64,000 bases of DNA. Origin: Candidatus Woesearchaeota archaeon. GTDB taxonomy: Archaea > Nanobdellota > Nanobdellia > Woesearchaeales > JABGXB01. Positions 53,086 through 63,092 of this stretch are shown here, piece by piece; the first letter of the stretch is position 1, and each line of letters starts with the position of its first letter. The stretch is from assembly GCA_018675975.1 (NCBI GenBank), contig JABGXB010000002.1, positions 1 through 64,000 on the forward strand. Direction: 5' to 3'. The position numbers were made by a program, and so were the translations under genes. Below the pieces are notes generated by a model. It did no database searches. It saw nothing but the letters and a program-made list of their open reading frames with translations, and was not told where the DNA came from.

Positions 53086-55975
53086 AAATATGATCCTTAC
53101 GCCAATAGAGGGATGGATTGGCTCGAGAGTCTATGAAGAATGTGACAAGCTGCATTAAGTTCCGGCGAGCTGCACGTAAGTTTTGAACCGGAAATATTTG
53201 AATGGGATTCCCATTAAATGCCGAAAGGCAAGAGAACGTAGGGAATTGAAGCGTCTTAGTACCTACAGGAAAAGAAAGCAAAAGCGATTCTGTAAGTAAG
53301 AGCGACTGAAAGCAGAACAGCGCAACCTGAATGGGATATGGAAACATATCGCGGATGTGGGTGGCTGTACTTGGCCGTAGTTGAGTAAATTAAAATTTTC
53401 TGGAAAGTTATGCGATACAGGGTGATAGCCCCGTAAATGTGAATCAACCGGCCGTTTAGAACAGTCATAGAGTAGCGGTAATTGGAAATTTGCCGTGAAT
53501 GTGGGAAGCAACAATTCCTAACGCTAAATACTCCTCGAGACCGATAGCGTATAGTACCGTGAGGGAATTCTGAAAAGTACACGTAATAGTGTGTGAAAAG
53601 ACCTGAAATCTATTGGTTATAGTGGGATGCGGCCCTAAGGGGTTGCATCGTGCGTTTTGAAAAACGCGCCAACGAGTGTATCTTTATGGCAAGAATAATC
53701 TGTAAAAGAGTATTCGAAGGGAAACCGAAATCATTGCAACGCAAGTGAGAATGGAGGTATTAAAGTGCCTATAGTCATGAGGATACGACCCGAAGCCGGT
53801 CGAGCTATGCCTGAGTAAGGTGAAGCGAACAATTTTGTTCGTGGAGGCCTGAAGAGTTGTTACGAGCACGTACTCTTATAACTTGGGTATAGGGGTGAAA
53901 AGCCAATCGAGACCGGTTATAGCTGGTTCCTAGCGAAATTGGCCTTAGTCAAGTGCAATCCGAGGTAGTGGTGTCGGTAAAGATACGGATTTGAGATTTA
54001 GGGGGCGAGAGCCTTCGGTTTTTTGTCCAACTCTAAATGGCATTACGCCGTAGACGATTGTAAACGGGGGATGGGGGTAAGCCTCATTCCCGAGAGGGGA
54101 ACAACCCACACTTTAGTTAAGGTCCCTAAATATCAGTTAAGTGTTAAAGGGTGAAAGGTGTCCATAAACATAGACAGTGAGGAGGTTGGCTTAGAAGCAG
54201 CCATCCTTTAAAGATAGCGTAACAGCTCACTCATCAAGTTTATGGGTCCTGAAAACGGACGGGGCTAAACTGATTACCGATACTAAAGGCAATAATTAAT
54301 GTAATTATTGTGGTAGCTAGGTGTATTGCTTGGGCAGAAGCTTCTTTGTGAAAAGGGGTGGACCGAGTAATAATAAGAATGTTGGCGATAGTAGGATCAG
54401 AGTGATGTGAGAATCATCATCATCGAAAGGGCAAGGGTTCCATTGCACTGTAAATCAGCAGTGGGTTAGTCGATCCTAAGCAGATTCCTAACTGGATATA
54501 CTGCGAAAGGGAAACAGGTTAATATTCCTGTACTTATTAAGTATGCGTGGCAACACAAGTCTAATTTCAGACGGTTGGGGCTAGATGCGAAACTGATCAA
54601 GGTTTTTAAACAAATTAAGTCTTTGGAGTGTTACAATGACGAGAAAAAGATTAAGTTTGTGAACAGTATTACTTCAGTAATATTGTGTTGATGCCTCGAT
54701 CCCATGAAAATGGAATTAGAAAAAATCTTAATAATTCGTACCAAGAACCGACACAGGTGCCCCTAGGTGAGAAGCCTAAGATGTGAAGGGAATAATCATT
54801 GTAAGGGAATTCGGCAATATTGGCCCTGTACCTTCGGTATAAGGGGTCCCTGATTTTGTGTGCTTATGTATGCATTTTCAGGGCGCAGTGACTAAGGAGG
54901 TCCGACTGTTTAACAAAAACTTAACCGGCTGCTAGCGTGTAAACGTGTGTATAGCCGGTGACGTCTGCCCAGTGCCAGTACTTTAAGTCCTGTTTCAACG
55001 GGATGAAGAGCTGGTAAACGGCGGGGGTAACTATAACTCTCTTAAGGTAGCGAAATGCCTTGCCGTTTGATTGACGGCCTGCATGAATGGCGTAACGAGA
55101 CTTCCGCTGTCCCTACAATGAACCCTCCGAACATTTGTTCTGGTGCAAAGGCCAGAGACTTCTGGTGGGAAGTAAAGACCCCGTGAAACTTTACTGTAGC
55201 CTGTAGTTGTGGTGTGAAAGGTGTTGTGCAGGGTAAAAAGTAGCTGTTTGAGGTGAGTATCGCAAGGTATTCGTTTAGGCGTCCATGAGACACTTTTTTA
55301 CAACTTTTACATCGCTAACCAATTTATTGGGACATCTATTGGTGGACAGTTTGGCTGGGACGGCACACCGTCGAAAAGATATCGACGGTGCCCTATGGTA
55401 AGCTCAATCCGGTCGGAAATCGGATGTAGAGTGCAAAAGCAAAAGCTTGCCTTAGTGGATTTCAAACAGAACGAAATCCATTCACGAAAGTGTGGTTTAG
55501 AGAACTCCCGCAGCTTCTTGTTGAGGCTCGGGAACTACTGAAAAGTTACTCCGGGGATAACAGAGTTGTCTCGCCCGAGAGTTCGTATCGACGGCGAGGC
55601 TTGCTACATCGACGTCGGCTCTCTCTATCCTGGCCGTGCAGAAGCGGCCAAGGGTGGGGGTGTTCACCCATTAAAAGGGATGTTAGCTGGGTTCACAACG
55701 CTGTGAAGCAGTTGGTTTAATATCTACCAGAAGTGTGGGATCTCTGAGATTAAGGGAGCTCCAGTACGAAAGGAACGAGTTGCCGATGCCTCTGGTGTAT
55801 CAGTTGTCTGACAAGGCATGCTGAGCAGCTACGCATTAGTTGATAAGTGCTGAAAGCATCTAAGCACGAAGCAATGACCGAAAAGAGAGATCATAGGAGC
55901 GGGAAGAAGACCCGTTTGATGGGATGGGTGTCCAATTACCAAGCTTTTGCGAGGTATTTAGCATGCCATTACCAA
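53086..55975 (+). rRNA. rrl: 23S ribosomal RNA
   Basis: Large-subunit rRNA. Recognisable segments are GGCTCGAGAGTCTATGAAGAATGTGACAAGC near the 5' end (quoted here in part), GGTTATAGCTGGTTCC, GGGGGTAACTATAAC..CTTAAGGTAGCG, TGAAGAGCTGGTAAACGG, GTACGAAAGGAACGAGTTG (sarcin-ricin loop region) and the A-loop segment CCGGTCGG near the end. Length is about 2,890 nt with no intron. The mature ends are approximate. No 5S gene follows; the sequence to 56113 is a processing-stem arm and AT-rich spacer. The small ORFs in the track within it are artefacts. Confidence 0.95.
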
Positions 55976-55994
55976 TATCCATTTTCATATTTTA

Positions 55995-56027
55995 TTCAAA
56001 GACATTACTAATTGCATCGATTTTCAT
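55995..56027 (+). repeat. 3' arm of the pre-23S processing stem
   Basis: TTCAAAGACATTAC then GCATCGATTTTCAT, complementary to 53033-53063 with one extra T and an asymmetric internal loop. A run of T follows and probably ends the operon transcript. No 5S rRNA lies between it and the next gene. Confidence 0.75.
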
Positions 56028-56113
56028 TTTTTTTTATTAAAAAAATTAAGAATTGTTACTAAGGTAGACTAATCTATCATAAACATATTTTTATTAATTT
56101 TAAAAAAATTTAA

Positions 56114-57100
56114 TTAAAAATATCCATAAATAAAAATAACACTAACTAAAGAAATTAAACTAAATATCATAATAAATAATAATAATTTTAAAACAAATAT
56201 ATTATTATTTGATTCGATATAATTATCAGTATTAATTTTTTCCAAATCTGCTTTTAATAATTCAGTTTTATATTTAGTTAAAATAATATCATTATTTTGT
56301 AAATCTAATGTTTGTTTTAATTGATTTTCATTTAAATTAATATCACATAAACTTTTTTCAATAAAAATTTCTTTCTGATCAAATAATTCATCAAATTCAT
56401 TATAAATTTTTAAAACTACATTTGAATCAAAATTTAATTTATCAAATTCAAAACTTATTTTTTCTATATTATGTAAATCAAGTTCATTGATATTTTTATT
56501 TAATACTAAATCATTAATTGTTAATTCAGATCTAATATTGTATTCTTTATACTTTCCAATATTTTTTAAATTAACATCAATAGTAATTGGCTCTTGACAA
56601 AAGTAAATATCATTATTAATTTTTGTAGATAAAATTGATATTTTATGTTTATATTCCTCTACCTTAATTACAAAATTAATTTTGTCTGTATGTAAAGTAT
56701 CCAAACTATCAGTAGCTGTTATTAATAATTCAGCATTATATTTATCTTCAAAAGTATTTGATTGAATATTTAAATCTAAAGTAAAACTTTTTCTTTGATC
56801 ATTTTCCAATTCAAAATTTCTTTTTTGTTCTAAATTTAAATCAGGTATCGAAAAAACAATATCTATAGTATTAAATTCAATATCACTATTTCTACTAAAT
56901 AAATTTTTAACCTGAGTTTCAATGCTAATTTTTTCATTTGGAAAAACATCAATTTCTAAATTATCAATTAATGTTTTTTTATCACTACCGTATAGAACTT
57001 TAGATTTATACAATTCTAATTCTATAGCATTTGTTGCTGTGATTAACATTGAACCCAGTATTAAAATTGTTAATATTAATACACCTAATTTTTTAGCCAT
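56114..57100 (-). CDS. Secreted beta-domain protein with C-terminal membrane anchor
   Basis: A signal peptide (MAKKLGVLILTILILGSMLITATNA) is followed by about 220 residues of beta-rich sequence with repeated S-I-E-T and I-T-I-D-V patterns, like the Ig-like/CARDB-type domains of archaeal surface proteins. Two cysteines (YFCQEP and SLCDIN) may pair. The C-terminus is a coiled segment and one TM helix (about residues 300-325). A TTTATAATAATTA box lies 26 nt before ATG 57100, so I start there rather than at 57115. Function is probably envelope structure. Confidence 0.7.
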   Translation of the reverse strand: MAKKLGVLILTILILGSMLITATNAIELELYKSKVLYGSDKKTLIDNLEIDVFPNEKISIETQVKNLFSRNSDIEFNTIDIVFSIPDLNLEQKRNFELENDQRKSFTLDLNIQSNTFEDKYNAELLITATDSLDTLHTDKINFVIKVEEYKHKISILSTKINNDIYFCQEPITIDVNLKNIGKYKEYNIRSELTINDLVLNKNINELDLHNIEKISFEFDKLNFDSNVVLKIYNEFDELFDQKEIFIEKSLCDINLNENQLKQTLDLQNNDIILTKYKTELLKADLEKINTDNYIESNNNIFVLKLLLFIMIFSLISLVSVIFIYGYF

Positions 57101-57209
57101 ATTTAGACAAATCATTTAGCCTTTATAATAATTACCATTTTGTAATCACTTAGCAATAGTTACAACACACAGTGAATTATATACACTAAAATCCTTAGGT
57201 GAGATATTA

Positions 57210-57217
57210 TTATAAAT
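57210..57217 (+). promoter_or_regulatory. TATA box of the 57238 gene
   Basis: TTATAAAT centred about 25 nt before the ATG at 57238, predicting a leaderless mRNA. The region 57101-57209 holds the divergent promoter for the secreted-protein gene. Confidence 0.45.
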
Positions 57218-57237
57218 GAACCAATTTCTAATTTGAC

Positions 57238-57543
57238 ATGGAAGCATTAGAAAGTATAATTAAATCAATAAAAAGGTCCCCAGATGCGAATTTCTTAACT
57301 ACTGCAGGCCTAATTACACTAATTGGTTTTGATGCACCACCTGGTGGATTATTATTAACTTTTTTAGGTGTTAAACAATATATTTCTGGTTTTGATGGAT
57401 ATAAAATTGCTTCAAAATATATTAAAAGTTGTCAAAAAAAAAATCTTGAACCTAATTTTAATAGAGTTTCCAAATTAGTTGGATTTTGTGAAAAATTAGG
57501 ATATAAATATGCAGTTAAAGAATATTACAACAATAAAGCTTAA
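57238..57543 (+). CDS. Hypothetical protein, 101 aa
   Basis: A small basic protein with a weakly hydrophobic middle (LTTAGLITLIGFDAPPGGLLLTFLG, residues about 20-44) that could be a membrane-associated helix or a buried core. I see no family match. It precedes the DUF1858-IscA gene by 26 nt and may be co-transcribed. TATA box placement supports the start. Confidence 0.55.
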   Translation: MEALESIIKSIKRSPDANFLTTAGLITLIGFDAPPGGLLLTFLGVKQYISGFDGYKIASKYIKSCQKKNLEPNFNRVSKLVGFCEKLGYKYAVKEYYNNKA

Positions 57544-57568
57544 TAAATAATTAGAATAACCTAATAAT

Positions 57569-58105
57569 ATGACTAAAATAACTGGAAAAGAATCTATTGG
57601 AGAATTAATTCAAAAGTATCCACAAATTGTACCAATTATAGAATCATTTGGATTACATTGTACTTCTTGTTCTTCGTCTAATTGGGAAACTTTAGAACAA
57701 GGTGCAAAAGGTCATGGATTAGAAAATAATGTTGTTGAAAAATTAATTACTTCTTGTAATGATTATATAGAAAATAGAACTGATAAAATTACATTAACTC
57801 AAAATGCAATTAATAAATTAAAACAATTAATGCAAAATGAAAGTAAAAATAATCATGGTTTAAGAATTGAAGTTATTACAGGCGGTTGTAGTGGATTTAA
57901 ATATGATTTATCTGTTGAAGAAAAACCAAAAGAAAATGATTTTGTTTATGATCAAGAAAATGTGAAAATTTTTGTAGCTAAAGATAGTTATGATGTATTA
58001 AAGGGAAGTTTAATTGATTATATTGATGCACTTCAAGGTGCTGGTTTTAAAGTTATTAATCCAAATTCATCTAAAGAATGCGGTTGTGGAAAAAGTTTTG
58101 CTTAA
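57569..58105 (+). CDS. DUF1858-IscA/HesB fusion, iron-sulfur carrier-like
   Basis: The N-terminal 60 residues (ESIGELIQKYPQIVPIIESFGLHCTSC) match the DUF1858 domain, a small unit found in Fe-S and hybrid-cluster related proteins. The C-terminal 110 residues are A-type Fe-S carrier: ITLTQNAINKLKQLM, then GGCSGFKYDL, and the terminal ECGCGKSF, giving the Cys-x(n)-Cys-x-Cys ligand set. It probably delivers or holds Fe-S clusters. The extra DUF1858 may bind another cofactor through its two cysteines (HCTSC). No isc/suf operon is nearby. Confidence 0.8.
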   Translation: MTKITGKESIGELIQKYPQIVPIIESFGLHCTSCSSSNWETLEQGAKGHGLENNVVEKLITSCNDYIENRTDKITLTQNAINKLKQLMQNESKNNHGLRIEVITGGCSGFKYDLSVEEKPKENDFVYDQENVKIFVAKDSYDVLKGSLIDYIDALQGAGFKVINPNSSKECGCGKSFA

Positions 58106-58198
58106 TAATAATTATATATTATAATCTTTAATCAAAAAATACAAATGTAAATACTAACCTTAGATTTAATTATTATAATACAAACACATTCTAATTAT

Positions 58199-58681
58199 AT
58201 GAAAATAGTTTTACAAAATGAAATTCCATCCAATAGTTCTAATAGTACTGAAATTGCAAATACAATTCTATCTCGAATTGGATTACTTCCAAGAAAAAGT
58301 GGATCAACAAAAAATATGAATAAAGTTTTATTAGAATTATATGAACGAAGTAAATTATCAAACAAAATGCAACAACCACATATTGCTTTAATGAGTGTAG
58401 AAGAAATGGCAATACATGCTGGCATTACAAGACAAACTTTTTATGAATATTTAGTTAGATGGATTGAATTAAATTTTATTGTAAAACAAAATTATGTAAT
58501 AGTAAAAAATAATACTAAAAAAATACTAAATGGATATAGACTTAATGGATCTAATATATTAAATGCATTTGAAAAAGTTAAAACAACAATTAATGAAAAT
58601 TTAAATCAAACATTAAACTTAACAAAAAAATTACAAAATGAAATTAAACGTGAAAAATTAATTAAGCATAAACATCAATAA
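58199..58681 (+). CDS. Winged-helix/HTH DNA-binding protein
   Basis: EEMAIHAGITRQTFYEYLVRWIELNFI (about residues 62-88) forms a helix-turn-helix with an unusual Q-T-F-Y recognition helix. The first 60 residues contain a Ser/Asn-rich stretch and an LYERS helix, and the last 50 residues are a charged helix. A TATA-like element is about 25 nt upstream (TTATTATAATAC). Function unknown beyond likely DNA binding. Its end overlaps the tail of the small minus-strand ORF at 58662. Confidence 0.65.
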   Translation: MKIVLQNEIPSNSSNSTEIANTILSRIGLLPRKSGSTKNMNKVLLELYERSKLSNKMQQPHIALMSVEEMAIHAGITRQTFYEYLVRWIELNFIVKQNYVIVKNNTKKILNGYRLNGSNILNAFEKVKTTINENLNQTLNLTKKLQNEIKREKLIKHKHQ

Positions 58682-58862
58682 TATTTCCTTTTGTATAATC
58701 AAATTTAGGTTTTGGATTAACTAAATATGGTAAAGTTTTTTTATTTAAATCTAATTCTTCATTAATTGCATTCGTTTTTTTTGAACTTGCAATACCAGTA
58801 ATTCTTTTTTTACTCTTAACTAATGGAATATACGGATTATTATTTACTTCATTTATATACAT
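58662..58862 (-). CDS. Small basic protein, 66 aa
   Basis: A small protein with no known family, lysine-rich, Pro at several sites (NNPYIPLVKSKKRITG). It lies between two genes and overlaps the convergent HTH gene by 20 nt. A TTTATAAATTTT element about 25 nt upstream supports a start at ATG 58862. Coding status is uncertain because of the size. Confidence 0.4.
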   Translation of the reverse strand: MYINEVNNNPYIPLVKSKKRITGIASSKKTNAINEELDLNKKTLPYLVNPKPKFDYTKGNIIDVYA

Positions 58863-58897
58863 GCAAGTTAGAATTATTTAAAATTTATAAATTTGAC

Positions 58898-60571
58898 TTA
58901 ATTCGCTTCAATTTCAATTATAGTATCACTTGAAAGATTCTCACTTGAAACATTATTACTTGAAATATTAGGTTCTTCAAATTTTAAAATATCAACAATA
59001 GATTTAGAAAATTCTTTAGTTCTTCTTAAAAATTCAGCTTTGAATTTTTCATTATCAACATTTGAAACTAAATAATCAGTAAAATCATTAAAGTTACTTA
59101 ATAAGCCATTTTTACCAAACAATGTCATATCTAAATTCATATCATCCAAATCAATGTCACTCATAAAAAAATTATCAGATATTTGTTTACTTTCTTTCAA
59201 TGCCTTAATAAATTCAATTTCATCATTACTTGGAAGTCTTTTAGATTTAAATCCTCTATCTAAATCAGGATTAATATTGGATTTTCTTAAATCTCTACCA
59301 GGAACATTTGTAGTAATTACTTCAACTTCATTAGGATATAAATAAAGTTTTTTTACACCATTAGTAGATCTGTATTTAACAGTTGTTCTAAAACCATCAA
59401 AATCTGTTACTCTTGCAATACGTCCAGTATATTTGTGATTAGGAACATTAATTTTAACAAAAATCCCTCTATCATTCAAAGACTTAGATTCAACAATATC
59501 ATTATTTCCAGATTGAGCTTCACTAGAATCTGTTGATTCTATTCTACTTAAATTAAAAGCAAAATATCTCATACTATTACTAGCCTCTGCATCTATTTTT
59601 GAATATAATTCATTTTTCACTATAGCATAAAGAAAATTTTCACTAGCATAATCAAATGTTCTACATAAAATACTCAATAAATTAGAATCTAATAATCTTT
59701 TGTTAAGGTTTTGCGCATCTAAATAATCAGATGAAAAACTTAAAACAAAATTTTTATATTCAGTAATTGAAGATCTCATATTTTCATAAAAATTATTTAA
59801 TGCATGAAATATATTTTCTTCTTCTTTAATTAAATCAGCATCACTAACTACATTTTTTAATTTAGAATTTAATATTGATTCAAGTGACCAAACTAAACCA
59901 AAAGGATTTTTGTCTTCTGATTCAATCTCCCCAATAAAACTAAAACTATCTTCTAAATAAGTTTGTGCAATACCTGCTTGATTCTCATAAACATTTTGAA
60001 TTTGGTGAAATATAACACTCTTTTCAATCGGTGAAGGTTTGTTTCTTTTTAAATTAGCTAATGAATTTTCAATTTCAAATTTAGAAGTTAATACATTTTC
60101 TAAATCATCTCCCATTGATTTTAATTCTTCATCTAAATTAATATATAAATAATTTTGAGCATATGATTCAATATAAAAAGCTCTAGGTAATTTTGATTGT
60201 TCATCAACACATAATTTTCTTAAAAGAATAGATCTACCAAAATCAAAATCTAAATTATTTAATTCAATTTCATGTTCATCTAATAAAAATTGACACTCAG
60301 TATAATGTTTCATGTATAATAATTCAGGTTGAATTTTTGAATATAAATGAAATACGTTAAATACATCAGAATCAGTAAGATTTTTTTTTAATTTAACTCT
60401 TTTACATTCTTTCAAAAATGTAGAATATTCATTAAAAAGTTGATCATAATTTTCACGCTGTGAAAAAACTAATCCAAAATTTTCTAATTTATCTTCATTC
60501 ATTGAATCTAATCTTTTGCCTTCTTTTGACCCAAATAAGACATAAATTCCATCAAACATACCCATATTCAT
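58898..60571 (-). CDS. Hypothetical protein with SH3/KOW-like segment, 557 aa
   Basis: A large soluble protein, mostly helical and acidic, with no TM. Near residue 390-430 is KYTGRIARVTDFDGFRTTVKYR, a short beta segment like KOW/SH3-type RNA or protein-binding domains. The C-terminus is acidic and Ser-rich. The ORF track begins 60 nt upstream (MMFGIYILHF), but TTTATAAAAA at about 60585-60594 precedes ATG 60571 by roughly 22 nt, so I start there. I find no family and no operon partner. Confidence 0.6.
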   Translation of the reverse strand: MNMGMFDGIYVLFGSKEGKRLDSMNEDKLENFGLVFSQRENYDQLFNEYSTFLKECKRVKLKKNLTDSDVFNVFHLYSKIQPELLYMKHYTECQFLLDEHEIELNNLDFDFGRSILLRKLCVDEQSKLPRAFYIESYAQNYLYINLDEELKSMGDDLENVLTSKFEIENSLANLKRNKPSPIEKSVIFHQIQNVYENQAGIAQTYLEDSFSFIGEIESEDKNPFGLVWSLESILNSKLKNVVSDADLIKEEENIFHALNNFYENMRSSITEYKNFVLSFSSDYLDAQNLNKRLLDSNLLSILCRTFDYASENFLYAIVKNELYSKIDAEASNSMRYFAFNLSRIESTDSSEAQSGNNDIVESKSLNDRGIFVKINVPNHKYTGRIARVTDFDGFRTTVKYRSTNGVKKLYLYPNEVEVITTNVPGRDLRKSNINPDLDRGFKSKRLPSNDEIEFIKALKESKQISDNFFMSDIDLDDMNLDMTLFGKNGLLSNFNDFTDYLVSNVDNEKFKAEFLRRTKEFSKSIVDILKFEEPNISSNNVSSENLSSDTIIEIEAN

Positions 60572-60714
60572 TACTGAAGAGTTATTTTTATAAATGAGAC
60601 TAAAATGTAAAATATATATTCCAAACATCATTTGTTTTTAATAGATTAATATTATTATTTTTTAATATCAAATTATATAACTAAATTTATTAAATCTTTA
60701 ATTAGATTATTAAT

Positions 60715-61359
60715 ATGAAATATAATAAAAAGGTTTTTCTTAAAGAATTTATTATCAGACTAAAAAAACAATATCCAAATACAAAATGTAGCTTAAATTA
60801 TTCTAATGATTATGAATTACTTTTTGCAACCATTTTATCTGCACAATGTACTGATGAAAGAGTAAATAAAGTAACAGAAAAATTATTTAAAAAATATACA
60901 AGCATAATTGACTTTGCAAATGTTCCTATACAAGAATTAGAAATTGATATTAAATCAACTGGATTTTTTAGATCAAAAGCTAAATCAATAAAAGAGAGTG
61001 CAATTAAAATTTTAGAAGATTTTGATGGTAAAGTTCCAAATAAAATGGAAGAATTATTAAAATTACGAGGAGTTGCAAGAAAAACAGCAAATGTAGTTTT
61101 AGGAGTTTATTATAATATTGCAGCAGGAATTGTAGTTGATACTCATGTTAGTAGAATTAGTTATAGAACAGGATTGACAAAAAATAAAAACATCCCAAAA
61201 ATCGAATTAGATTTATGTAAAATTGTGCCAAAAAATAATTGGATTATTTTTTCTCATTTATTAATTGATTTTGGAAGAGAATTTTGTAGTGCACCAAATC
61301 CAAAATGTAATAATTGTTTTGTTAATGATATTTGTCCAAAAAAGCTAGATTGGCGGTAA
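60715..61359 (+). CDS. nth: Endonuclease III
   Basis: DNA glycosylase/AP lyase that removes oxidised pyrimidines. LLFATILSAQCTDERVN opens the protein; LRGVARKTANVVL is the helix-hairpin-helix with the catalytic Lys; VDTHVSRIS contains the active Asp; and the Fe-S loop C-x6-C-x2-C-x5-C (CSAPNPKCNNCFVNDIC) ends it. At 214 residues the size is normal. A TATA-like box lies about 26 nt before the ATG. Confidence 0.95.
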   Translation: MKYNKKVFLKEFIIRLKKQYPNTKCSLNYSNDYELLFATILSAQCTDERVNKVTEKLFKKYTSIIDFANVPIQELEIDIKSTGFFRSKAKSIKESAIKILEDFDGKVPNKMEELLKLRGVARKTANVVLGVYYNIAAGIVVDTHVSRISYRTGLTKNKNIPKIELDLCKIVPKNNWIIFSHLLIDFGREFCSAPNPKCNNCFVNDICPKKLDWR

Positions 61360-61423
61360 TACGACACTAAACCACAATATATAACAATTAACTTTATAAT
61401 AAGTAAATTTTTCTTTCAAAACT

Positions 61424-61894
61424 ATGGCAATTCAAAACGGAGATAGAATAGGAGTAGAATATACTGGTACATTAGAAGACGGATCTGTATTCGATTCATC
61501 AAAAAATCATAAAAAACCATTAGTATTCGAAGTGGGAGCAGGTCAAGTAATTAAAGGATTTGATAATTCAGTAATTGGAAAAGAAAAAGGAGATAAATTC
61601 GAAGTAACAGTTTCACCCGAAGAAGGATATGGTGAATATAAAGAAGAATTAAAAATGGAATTTCCAAATGAAAATTTACCTGAAAATGCAAAAGAAGGCG
61701 ATATGGTTTTATTATCAGATGGAAAAGGACAAGAATTTCCAAGTAAAATTTTAGAAATTAAAGAAGATAAAGTAAAATTAGATATGAATTATCCATTAGC
61801 AGGTAAAACATTAAAATTTGAAATTTTAATTCTTGAACATCAAACTAAACAAGAAACAGATGAATCTTCTGAAGAAAAAGTTTCTCAAGAATAA
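61424..61894 (+). CDS. FKBP-type peptidyl-prolyl isomerase (SlyD-like)
   Basis: GDRIGVEYTGTLEDGSVFDSS is the N-terminal FKBP strand, VIKGFDNSVIGKEKGDKFEVTV the flap base, and an IF insertion (residues about 70-125) follows, then an acidic C-terminal tail. SlyD-like proteins act as isomerase and chaperone. A TATA box about 26 nt upstream of the ATG predicts leaderless mRNA. Codon use is GC-richer than neighbours, suggesting strong expression. It is a second FKBP besides 36329. Confidence 0.9.
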   Translation: MAIQNGDRIGVEYTGTLEDGSVFDSSKNHKKPLVFEVGAGQVIKGFDNSVIGKEKGDKFEVTVSPEEGYGEYKEELKMEFPNENLPENAKEGDMVLLSDGKGQEFPSKILEIKEDKVKLDMNYPLAGKTLKFEILILEHQTKQETDESSEEKVSQE

Positions 61895-61938
61895 TTTTTT
61901 AATATAATTTTTTAAATTAATACTATTTTTATTTTAAT

Positions 61939-62661
61939 ATGAAAACTACATGTAAAGTTATTTCATTTGAATATCAAACATCAGATATATTTGTATTTAA
62001 AGTTAAATGTAATGAAAATGTCGAATATAAACCAGGACAGTTTTTTATGTTATCAATAAGTGGAATTACTTATGATAATAAATTAAAAAAAGATCTATGT
62101 ATGCCAATTAAAAGGGCGTATAGTGTAAGTTCAATTAGAAATGAAAAGTATATAGAGTTTTGTGTTAAAAAAGAAAATGAAGGAACTGTAAGTTTAGCAT
62201 TAAGTAAATTAAAAATAGGAGACACAATTAATATAACAGGTCCATACGGAAAATTTGTATTAAAAGAAAATAAAAAAGATATAGTTTTACTTGCAATTGG
62301 AAGTGGGATTACACCAATAATGTCAATGTTGAGATCTATAGTTAAAAATAAAATTTATTTAAATAAAAAAATTACATTAATATATGGAAATAAAGAAGAA
62401 ATTACTTACAAAGATGAAATCATAAAATTATGTAAAGATAAAATTAATTTAATTTTTAGTTTAACAAAAATAAATAAAAAAGTAACAAATTGTCAAACTA
62501 TTTTTAATAGAATAACTATTTCAACATTAGAAGATTTAAATATTGATTATACAAATAGTAATATTTACATGTGTGGAAAATTAGAATTCATTAAAAATTT
62601 AAAAGATTCATTTAAAGAAAAAGGAATTTCAAAAGAAAATATTAATTTTGAGATCTATTAG
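61939..62661 (+). CDS. FAD/NAD(P)-binding oxidoreductase (ferredoxin reductase-like)
   Basis: KRAYSVSS (about residues 60-67) is the R-x-Y-S flavin-binding motif. GPYGKFVL and AIGSGITPIMSMLRSI are the FAD/NAD-binding strands of the ferredoxin-NADP reductase superfamily; IYMCGKLEFIKNL completes it. Length 240 fits the core without an added Fe-S domain. It may serve as a reductase subunit. Its end overlaps the tail of the convergent 62642 gene by 20 nt. Confidence 0.87.
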   Translation: MKTTCKVISFEYQTSDIFVFKVKCNENVEYKPGQFFMLSISGITYDNKLKKDLCMPIKRAYSVSSIRNEKYIEFCVKKENEGTVSLALSKLKIGDTINITGPYGKFVLKENKKDIVLLAIGSGITPIMSMLRSIVKNKIYLNKKITLIYGNKEEITYKDEIIKLCKDKINLIFSLTKINKKVTNCQTIFNRITISTLEDLNIDYTNSNIYMCGKLEFIKNLKDSFKEKGISKENINFEIY

Positions 62662-63070
62662 AACTTAATTCATCCATTTTCTTTTTCAAAGAACAATAAT
62701 CTTCATAAGTTTTATCATCAAAAATTTCTCTTGCATATTTATCATCAAATTTATTTGCTATCTCATGAGCTTTATTTAAACTAGTTGAATAATCTCCATC
62801 TAAAATATTTAGTAAACTAGCCTCTAAAATTTCATGTAATAAAATTGGCTTATTAAATTTAGGATCCATAAAATTATTTGCAAAATAAATGTCCAAATCT
62901 GCAAGATCAGAATTTATATAAAAAAAAGGACAGTCTCCATTTAATCTTTCTTCTTCTGTATACTCACAGGGAAATAATATATATCCTAATCCATTATAAG
63001 AGAAATGTTCATAGTATTCAAATTTAATATTTTCAACTACTTGTTTTAATTCTTGATAATTAATTTCCAT
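62642..63070 (-). CDS. Hypothetical protein with HExxE-like helix
   Basis: The ORF track starts at 63085, but a TATTTAAAT box at 63090 is centred about 25 nt before ATG 63070, so I start there (142 residues). LLHEILEASLL (about residues 85-95) has an HE-x-x-E-A pattern, and HEIANKFDDKYAREIF follows. Such His/Glu spacing is reminiscent of some small metallohydrolases, but no family is recognised. A Cys pair (PCEYTEE...GDCPFF) lies upstream. Confidence 0.55.
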   Translation of the reverse strand: MEINYQELKQVVENIKFEYYEHFSYNGLGYILFPCEYTEEERLNGDCPFFYINSDLADLDIYFANNFMDPKFNKPILLHEILEASLLNILDGDYSTSLNKAHEIANKFDDKYAREIFDDKTYEDYCSLKKKMDELSSNRSQN

Positions 63071-63092
63071 TAATAGACCCATCAAGAGTTAT

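Noticed and set aside
55042-55720. Small ORFs of 76-83 aa in the 23S gene
   Set aside because: They are shadows of rRNA; the GC-rich composition makes long open frames likely.
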